A stretch of 64,000 nt of DNA, from positions 1 through 64,000 of the forward strand of contig JAHCAG010000003.1 of NCBI GenBank assembly GCA_019635015.1, given 5' to 3'. Positions 54,076-64,000 of the stretch are shown here, piece after piece (within the stretch, counting starts at the first letter, position 1; every line of letters starts with the position of its first letter). The stretch comes from Burkholderiales bacterium. Its GTDB lineage: Bacteria > Pseudomonadota > Gammaproteobacteria > Burkholderiales > SG8-41. The notes under the pieces are model-generated. The model did not search any database, had not been told where the DNA came from, and saw nothing but the letters and a program-made list of their open reading frames with translations. Both the position numbers and the translations under genes were made by a program.

Positions 54076-56250
54076 TCAGAGTTCCGCAGGGTCCACGTCG
54101 AGGGCCCAGCGCACCGCCGAACTGGCGGCCGTGGCGAGCTGGGGATGCCAGGCACCGAGGAACGCACGCAGCTCCTTGCGGGAAGGGGATTGCAGCAGCA
54201 GGTGTGCGCGTTCACGGCCGGCCTTGCGCATCATGCCGGCAGGTATCGGGTCATAAACCGATACTGCGGTTGAAATGCCGCGCGCAAGGCGAGCGGCATT
54301 TTCAAGGAATTGCAGGGCAAGGTCGATGTTGCGTGATTCCGCCCGCAGCACCGCCTGGTGCATATAGGGCGGGAATCCGGCCTGGCGGCGCTCGGCGAGC
54401 AGTGCACGGGCGAAGGCATCGAAATCCTGGTTGCGCAGGGCGGCATACAGCGGATGGCCGGGGAACCGGGTCTGCACCAGCACCTGACCACGGGTGTTGC
54501 CGCGCCCCGCCCGTCCGGCCACCTGGGTGAGCAGCGCATACAGTCGTTCCGGCGCGCGGAAATCGCTGCTGTACAGCATGCTGTCGGCATTCACGATGCC
54601 GACCAGGTTGAGTTGCGGGAAATCATGGCCCTTGGCGAGGATCTGGGTGCCGACGAGAACATCGACCGCGCCGTCCCGGATGCGGTTGCGCATGTCCGGC
54701 CAGGCATCCCTGCGCCGGGTGGTGTCGCGATCGATGCGCAGGATGCGCGCTTCCGGGAGATGCTGCGCCAGCGCGGCTTCGATCCGCTGTGTCCCCTGTC
54801 CGAGCGGTGCCAGATCGGCATTACCACAATCGGGGCAGGCTACCGGTACCGCGCTGTCGTGTCCGCAGTGGTGGCAGCGCAGGCGGCGCTCGCGCAGGTG
54901 CAGCACCAGTTTGGCGGAGCAGCGCCTGCAGTCCGATGTCCAGCCGCAGCTGCCGCAGACCAGCACCGGGGCATAACCGCGGCGATTGATGAAGACCATG
55001 CTCTGCTCGCCGCGTTCGATGCGGGTCCGGATGGCTGCGATCAGCCGTCCCGACAGGCCGTCGGCCGGCTGGTCATTCTGCAGGTCGATGCAGTCAATCT
55101 GCGGCGGCAGCGCGTGGATGCGTTGCGACAGCCGCAGCAAGCGATAACGGCCATCGACGGCATTGCGGTAGGTTTCCAGCGCCGGAGTCGCCGAGCCCAG
55201 CACCACCGGCACGCCGGCCTGCCGGGCGCGGACCACGGCGAGGTCGCGCGCCGAATAGCGGAAGCCTTCGCCCTGCTTGAAGGAGCTGTCGTGTTCTTCA
55301 TCGACGATGATCAGACCCGGTGTTGGCAGCGGAGCAAAAACGGCCAGCCGCGTGCCGAGGACGATGCGCGCTTTTCCGCTGCGTGCGGCCTTCCAGTGGG
55401 CTGCGCGTTCGCCGTCGGCAAGGCCGCTGTGCAGGGTGGCGACAGTCGTTCCGGGAAAACGCGTGACGACCAGCGATTGCAGCTGCGGTGTGAGGGCAAT
55501 TTCCGGTACCAGCAGCAATGCCTGGGTATTCCGGGCAAGCGCGCCAGCGATGGCATGCAGATAGACCTCGGTTTTGCCGCTGCCAGTGATGCCCTGCAGC
55601 AGCAGCGGCTGGTAATGACCCAGGGAGGAGAGGATGGCGTCGACTGCCGCGGTCTGTTCTCCGTTGAGCGCTGGACCTGCCGCCGCCTGCTGGAATTCCG
55701 GCAGGGAGGGCACTGCCGGCGTCGCCGCCTGCACCCAGCCCTGCGCGATGAACACCTGCAGGGCGCTGCGCATTGCCGGACTGTCGGAGATTGTTGCATG
55801 GGGAGTCACCGGGTTGCCGCGCAACAGCGACAGCAGCCGGTGCTGTGAACGTGCCCGTGGCGGCAAGGCCGAGGCATCAATCGCAGCGCCCTCCGGCGTC
55901 AGCGCGTAAGCCGCCGGCGCCGGGTCGCGGCTGCGTACCCGGCGCAAGGCGGCCGGCACGGTGGCCATGACTGCGGCGCCGAGCGGATGCAAGTAGTAAT
56001 CCGCGGCAAATTCCAGCAGCCTGAGATCGGCCTTGCCGAGCAGCGGTTGTTCGTCCAGCACGCGAATGGCGTGTTTCAGGCCGGCGGGCGGAATGTCGCT
56101 CTGTTCGGGCCTGGCAACGATGATGCCGATCAGTTTGCGTTTTCCGAACGGCAGCAGCACGCGGGCGCCGATTTTTGCGGCAGGATCGTCGCAGCGGTAA
56201 TCGAACAGCCGTGCAACAGGAACGTCCAGCGCGACACGAATCAGGTTCAT
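54076..56250 (-). CDS. priA: Primosomal helicase PriA
   Basis: A 724-residue replication-restart helicase. The 3'-end-binding N-terminal domain begins I-R-V-A-L-D-V-P-V-A-R-L-F-D-Y. Walker A is L-Q-G-I-T-G-S-G-K-T-E-V-Y (about 220-232), Walker B I-V-D-E-E-H-D-S-S-F-K. Zinc-binding cysteines are paired through V-C-G-S-C-G, C-R-R-C, C-H-H-C-G and C-P-D-C-G (about 435-485). V-G-T-Q-I-L-A-K-G-H-D-F and Q-V-A-G-R-A-G-R follow. Its upstream gap (to hemE) holds DnaA boxes. Confidence 0.97.
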   Translation of the reverse strand: MNLIRVALDVPVARLFDYRCDDPAAKIGARVLLPFGKRKLIGIIVARPEQSDIPPAGLKHAIRVLDEQPLLGKADLRLLEFAADYYLHPLGAAVMATVPAALRRVRSRDPAPAAYALTPEGAAIDASALPPRARSQHRLLSLLRGNPVTPHATISDSPAMRSALQVFIAQGWVQAATPAVPSLPEFQQAAAGPALNGEQTAAVDAILSSLGHYQPLLLQGITGSGKTEVYLHAIAGALARNTQALLLVPEIALTPQLQSLVVTRFPGTTVATLHSGLADGERAAHWKAARSGKARIVLGTRLAVFAPLPTPGLIIVDEEHDSSFKQGEGFRYSARDLAVVRARQAGVPVVLGSATPALETYRNAVDGRYRLLRLSQRIHALPPQIDCIDLQNDQPADGLSGRLIAAIRTRIERGEQSMVFINRRGYAPVLVCGSCGWTSDCRRCSAKLVLHLRERRLRCHHCGHDSAVPVACPDCGNADLAPLGQGTQRIEAALAQHLPEARILRIDRDTTRRRDAWPDMRNRIRDGAVDVLVGTQILAKGHDFPQLNLVGIVNADSMLYSSDFRAPERLYALLTQVAGRAGRGNTRGQVLVQTRFPGHPLYAALRNQDFDAFARALLAERRQAGFPPYMHQAVLRAESRNIDLALQFLENAARLARGISTAVSVYDPIPAGMMRKAGRERAHLLLQSPSRKELRAFLGAWHPQLATAASSAVRWALDVDPAEL

Positions 56251-56560
56251 GTTTGCAGGCCGCCAGCGGTCGAGCCAGGTTCGGGCGGGGATTTGAAATG
56301 ACGGCCAACTGCTTTGCAGCCAAGGAATTTTTGGGTCACTGGGCTGTGGATAAATCTGTTGATCAAATCCCCGGCGCTGTCATGGCTGCTGTTCCGGTGA
56401 AGGGGTGTGCTTGAGTTGGCTCAGCAGGCCTAAAAAAATACAAACAAAAACAATGAGTTATAGTTCACCCATGGCCCCTGCACTGTCCAGCATGACGGGC
56501 GTTCGTGTCTAAGTCCTTGCTGTGCATAAACTTTCTGCGCCAGCGGGCAGCCAATACTGA
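56251..56560. promoter_or_regulatory. priA-hemE gap with two exact DnaA boxes and an A/T-rich tract
   Basis: This 310-base gap holds TGTGGATAA (56345-56353; reverse complement TTATCCACA, the strongest DnaA box) and TGTGCATAA (56521-56529; TTATGCACA), both in the same orientation, plus an A/T-rich tract (about 56431-56465: TAAAAAAATACAAACAAAAA onward) between them. GATC occurs just after the first box and within the hemE-end dyad ACTGATCAGT. No protein gene fits. It could be a replication origin element, a DnaA-titration/regulatory site, or the priA promoter region under DnaA control. Confidence 0.6.
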
Positions 56561-57622
56561 TCAGTGATAGGCCCGGCTCAACTCGTGCACGGCATCCACC
56601 AGTGCACCGACATGTTCCGGTGGCGTGAACTGCGAAATGCCGTGACCGAGATTGAACACATGGCCAGCGCCTGTGCCGAACTGCCGCAGGATCTTGGCTG
56701 CTTCGGTGCGGATTATTGCAGGATTGCTGAACAGCACGGCCGGGTCGAGGTTGCCCTGCAGCGCGACCTGATTGCCGATCCGCCGCCGCGCGGTATCGAG
56801 GCTGACGGTCCAGTCCAATCCCACGGCATTGCAGCCGATGCCGGCAATGTCCTCCAACCACAGTCCGCCGCCCTTGGTGAACACGATGTTCGGCACCGGC
56901 TCGCCATTCCATTCGCGATGCAGTCCGGCAATAACGCGCCGCAGGTATTCCAGGGAAAACTCGCGATAGGCTGAATCGGACAATACACCGCCCCAGGTAT
57001 CGAACACCATGACGGCCTGTGCGCCGGCTTCGATCTGTGCGTTGAGGTAAGCGATCACTGCGTGGGCATTGATGTCGAGCACATGGTGCAGCAGCTCGGG
57101 CCGCGCGTAGAGCATGCTTTTGATGGTGCGGAAATCGTCGCTGCCGCCGCCTTCGATCATGTAGCAGGCGAGCGTATAAGGACTGCCGGAGAATCCGATC
57201 AGAGGCACGCTGCCGCCGAGAGCACCACGGATCTGTTTCACGGCATCCAGCACGTAGCCCAGGCTTTCCCGCGGTTCCGGCACGCGCAGCGCATGGATCG
57301 CAGCCTCGTCGCGCAGGGGACGTGCGAACTTCGGACCCTCACCTTCGGCAAAATAAAGCCCCAGGCCCATCGCGTCGGGCACGGTCAGGATATCGGAGAA
57401 CAGGATCGCCGCATCCAGCGGAAAACGCGCCAGCGGCTGCAGGGTGACTTCAGTGGCGAAATCAGGATTTTTGGCGAGGCCGAGGAAACTGCCGGCACGT
57501 TTGCGCGTGGCATTGTATTCCGGCAGGTAACGTCCGGCCTGGCGCATGATCCAGACCGGCGTGTAAGGCACCGGCTGGCGCAGCAGCGCGCGGATGAATG
57601 TGCTGTTCTTCAGTGCCGCCAT
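56561..57622 (-). CDS. hemE: Uroporphyrinogen decarboxylase
   Basis: A 353-residue enzyme decarboxylating uroporphyrinogen III to coproporphyrinogen III in haem synthesis. The signature [15 protein letters not shown] (about 22-36) contains the substrate-binding Arg residues. Also [16 protein letters not shown] and [10 protein letters not shown]. The ATG follows the gltD stop directly with no intervening base, so it is translationally coupled with gltD. Confidence 0.97.
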   Translation of the reverse strand: MAALKNSTFIRALLRQPVPYTPVWIMRQAGRYLPEYNATRKRAGSFLGLAKNPDFATEVTLQPLARFPLDAAILFSDILTVPDAMGLGLYFAEGEGPKFARPLRDEAAIHALRVPEPRESLGYVLDAVKQIRGALGGSVPLIGFSGSPYTLACYMIEGGGSDDFRTIKSMLYARPELLHHVLDINAHAVIAYLNAQIEAGAQAVMVFDTWGGVLSDSAYREFSLEYLRRVIAGLHREWNGEPVPNIVFTKGGGLWLEDIAGIGCNAVGLDWTVSLDTARRRIGNQVALQGNLDPAVLFSNPAIIRTEAAKILRQFGTGAGHVFNLGHGISQFTPPEHVGALVDAVHELSRAYH

Positions 57623-59044
57623 TTAGCGCGGCAGCTCGCTGGATCCCGTCAGGAATTCGTCAACGGCACGGGCGCATTGCCGCCCTTCGCGGATGGCCCA
57701 GACCACCAGCGACTGGCCGCGGCGCATGTCGCCGGCTGCAAACAGCTTGTTCACCGAGGTGCGGTAGTTTTCGGTATCGGCCTTGACGTTGCCGCGGTTG
57801 TCCTTTTCAACCCCCGCCTGTTCCAGCAGGCCCGTCGGCACCGGGCCGAGGAAACCCATCGCCAGCAGCACCAGGTCGGCTTTCAGCGTGAATTCCGAGC
57901 CCGGTACTTCCTGCATCCTGCCGTCCTTCCATTCGACGCGTGCGGCGACCAGTTTCTCGACCTTGCCGTCCTTGCCTTCGAAACGCTTGGTGGCTACCGA
58001 CCAGTCGCGCTTGCAGCCTTCCTCGTGCGAGCTCGAGGTGCGCAGCTTGACCGGCCAGTACGGCCAGACCATCGGCTTGTTTTCCTTTTCCGGGGGCTGC
58101 GGCAGCAGTTCGAACTGGGTCACCGAAGCCGCGCCGTGGCGGTTTGAGGTGCCGACACAGTCGGAACCGGTGTCGCCGCCGCCGATGACGATGACGTGTT
58201 TGCCGGCGGCCTTGATCTGGCCGGCGACCTTGTCGCCGGCGACCACCTTGTTCTGCTGCGGCAGGAACTCCATCGCGAAATGCACGCCGGAGAGTTCGCG
58301 GCCGGGGACCGGCAGGTCGCGCGGCTGTTCCGCGCCGCCGGCCATCACCACGGCGTCGAATTCGTCGAGGAGTTTCTGCATTGCCAGGTTGCCGCCGACA
58401 TGCTGTCCGGTGCGGAACTCCACGCCTTCGGCGCGCATCTGCTCGACCCGGCGGTCGATCAGGTGTTTTTCCATCTTGAAATCGGGGATGCCGTAACGCA
58501 GCAGGCCGCCGGCGCGATCGGCCTTTTCGAAGACCACGACGTCATGCCCGGCGCGTGCCAGTTGCTGCGCGCAGGCCAGGCCGGCGGGTCCGGAACCGAT
58601 CACCGCAACGCGTTTCCCGGATTTTTTTGCGGGTGGCTGCGGCAGTATCCAGCCCGATTCCCAGCCCTTGTCGATGATGGCGTGTTCGATTGACTTGATG
58701 CCGACCGGATCGTTGTTGATGTTGAGCGTGCAGGCCGCCTCGCAGGGCGCCGGGCAGACGCGGCCGGTGAACTCGGGGAAATTGTTGGTCGAGTGCAGGG
58801 TGTCCAGCGCGCGTTGCCAGTCCTGCTTGAAGACGAGATCGTTCCAGTCCGGAATGATGTTGTTGACCGGGCAGCCGCTCATGCAGAACGGCGTGCCGCA
58901 GTCCATGCAGCGCGCGCCCTGGACACCGGCAGCTTCGTCGGTCAGGTGGTGCACGAATTCCCGCCAGTGCTTCAGCCGCTCCTGCGGTTGTTCCGCGGCC
59001 TCGTGCAGCCGTTCGAATTCCAGAAACCCGGTTACTTTTCCCAT
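57623..59044 (-). CDS. gltD: Glutamate synthase small subunit
   Basis: A 473-residue FAD/NADPH and 4Fe-4S protein passing electrons to GltB. The N-terminal cysteine cluster [10 protein letters not shown]...G-C-P (about 46-60) and the later C-P-A-P-C-E-A-A-C form the Fe-S sites. FAD motif [19 protein letters not shown] site [13 protein letters not shown]-terminal [16 protein letters not shown]. It lies 72 bases after gltB. Confidence 0.98.
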   Translation of the reverse strand: MGKVTGFLEFERLHEAAEQPQERLKHWREFVHHLTDEAAGVQGARCMDCGTPFCMSGCPVNNIIPDWNDLVFKQDWQRALDTLHSTNNFPEFTGRVCPAPCEAACTLNINNDPVGIKSIEHAIIDKGWESGWILPQPPAKKSGKRVAVIGSGPAGLACAQQLARAGHDVVVFEKADRAGGLLRYGIPDFKMEKHLIDRRVEQMRAEGVEFRTGQHVGGNLAMQKLLDEFDAVVMAGGAEQPRDLPVPGRELSGVHFAMEFLPQQNKVVAGDKVAGQIKAAGKHVIVIGGGDTGSDCVGTSNRHGAASVTQFELLPQPPEKENKPMVWPYWPVKLRTSSSHEEGCKRDWSVATKRFEGKDGKVEKLVAARVEWKDGRMQEVPGSEFTLKADLVLLAMGFLGPVPTGLLEQAGVEKDNRGNVKADTENYRTSVNKLFAAGDMRRGQSLVVWAIREGRQCARAVDEFLTGSSELPR

Positions 59045-59116
59045 AGCTGTATTGCCCCTGAAACATCAGGCCCGTGCAGGGCCGAAAGTCGTGGTTCCGT
59101 ACGTTCCGCCGCAGCG

Positions 59117-63775
<4,659 letters not shown>

Positions 63776-63943
63776 CGGGCGCCTCGTCAAAAACACATTA
63801 ATAATCAACAGGTTATGCGCTATATTGTTGCGCCGCGCCAGAGCCCGGAGTTCAATGTGCGAAAAACGGAGTGAAACCCGATAAGTCTACCTGCATCAAG
63901 GAGTTGGTTCAACCGCCGGAAGCAGCAACTTGAGGAGAAAATC

Positions 63944-64000
63944 TCAGCTGATGTCGATGGCAAACAGGCGCCGATGTTCAACGATGGCGTAGCGGTCGGT
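63944..64000 (-). CDS. C-terminal end of an unrecognised protein
   Basis: The last 18 codons of a minus-strand gene whose body lies beyond the right edge. The tail reads T-D-R-Y-A-I-V-E-H-R-R-L-F-A-I-D-I-S followed by TGA. The gene is upstream of gltB on the same strand with 168 bases between them. The fragment is too short to assign to a family. Confidence 0.4.
   Translation of the reverse strand, partial: TDRYAIVEHRRLFAIDIS

Noticed and set aside
51705..54530. Plus-strand open frame of 941 codons opposite the SPOR gene, argS and priA end
   Set aside because: It runs antisense across three real genes; composition is low-complexity and no motif is visible.
63776..63943. Sigma-54 promoter upstream of gltB
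   Set aside because: TGGCGC is present on the minus strand but no TTGC-type -12 element follows at the right spacing.

Overview
The window is a GC-rich stretch of bacterial chromosome around the dnaA replication-initiation locus. Gene content and order point to a betaproteobacterium, probably Burkholderiales or a related order: def-fmt-rsmB-DUF4390-ntrY-ntrX, LysM-dprA-topB, gyrB-dnaN-dnaA/rpmH-rnpA-yidC-mnmE-mnmG-rsmG-parA-parB-atpIBEFHAGDC-glmU-glmS, argS-SPOR-dsbA, priA, hemE-gltD-gltB, and a Bug/TctC-type solute-binding protein. Family assignments rest on motifs read from the translations; no database search was possible. I see no rRNA, tRNA, CRISPR array, insertion sequence or prophage.

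Region by region. (1) 1-4962, minus strand: the start of a probable acyl-CoA dehydrogenase, then an accessory catabolic cluster transcribed amidohydrolase, cupin, aconitase X large subunit, aconitase X small subunit, Bug binding protein. It lies behind a palindrome-rich candidate promoter/operator. (2) 4963-6096: a COG0523 (CobW-type) metallochaperone GTPase and an A/T-only hairpin. (3) 6097-13000, minus: a central-carbon operon tkt-gap-pgk-pyk-fba, with a class I aldolase and a large inverted repeat between gap and pgk. (4) 13094-19864, minus: def-fmt-rsmB-DUF4390-ntrY-ntrX. The NtrX-type regulator has a degenerate, shortened AAA+ domain. (5) 19977-24899, plus: LysM protein, dprA, topB. (6) 24977-30076, minus: gyrB, dnaN, dnaA, with DnaA boxes and nested inverted repeats between dnaA and dnaN. 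(7) 30290-38196, plus: rpmH, rnpA, yidC, mnmE, two parS sites, mnmG, rsmG, parA, parB. (8) 38345-48558, plus: the complete F1Fo ATP synthase operon, a strong terminator, then glmU and glmS. (9) 48679-49473, plus: an orphan ParA-type ATPase. (10) 49476-63775, minus: a short-chain dehydrogenase, two tandem DsbA-type proteins, a SPOR protein, argS, priA, hemE, gltD and gltB. A 310-bp gap between priA and hemE holds two exact DnaA boxes and an A/T-rich tract. The window ends in the 3' tail of an unrecognised minus-strand gene.

Most of the window is conserved housekeeping DNA for replication and segregation (DnaA, DnaN, GyrB, TopB, PriA, ParAB/parS, DprA), translation (Fmt, Def, RsmB, RsmG, MnmE/G, RpmH, RnpA, ArgS), energy and envelope precursor supply (ATP synthase, YidC, GlmU, GlmS) and carbon/nitrogen metabolism (tkt-gap-pgk-pyk-fba, GltBD, NtrYX). 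The points most worth a second look are the palindrome-controlled aconitase X/amidohydrolase/cupin cluster with divergent active-site motifs, the NtrX that has lost its Walker A and GAFTGA region, the two DnaA-box clusters 28 kb apart, and the paired parS sites in the mnmE-mnmG gap.
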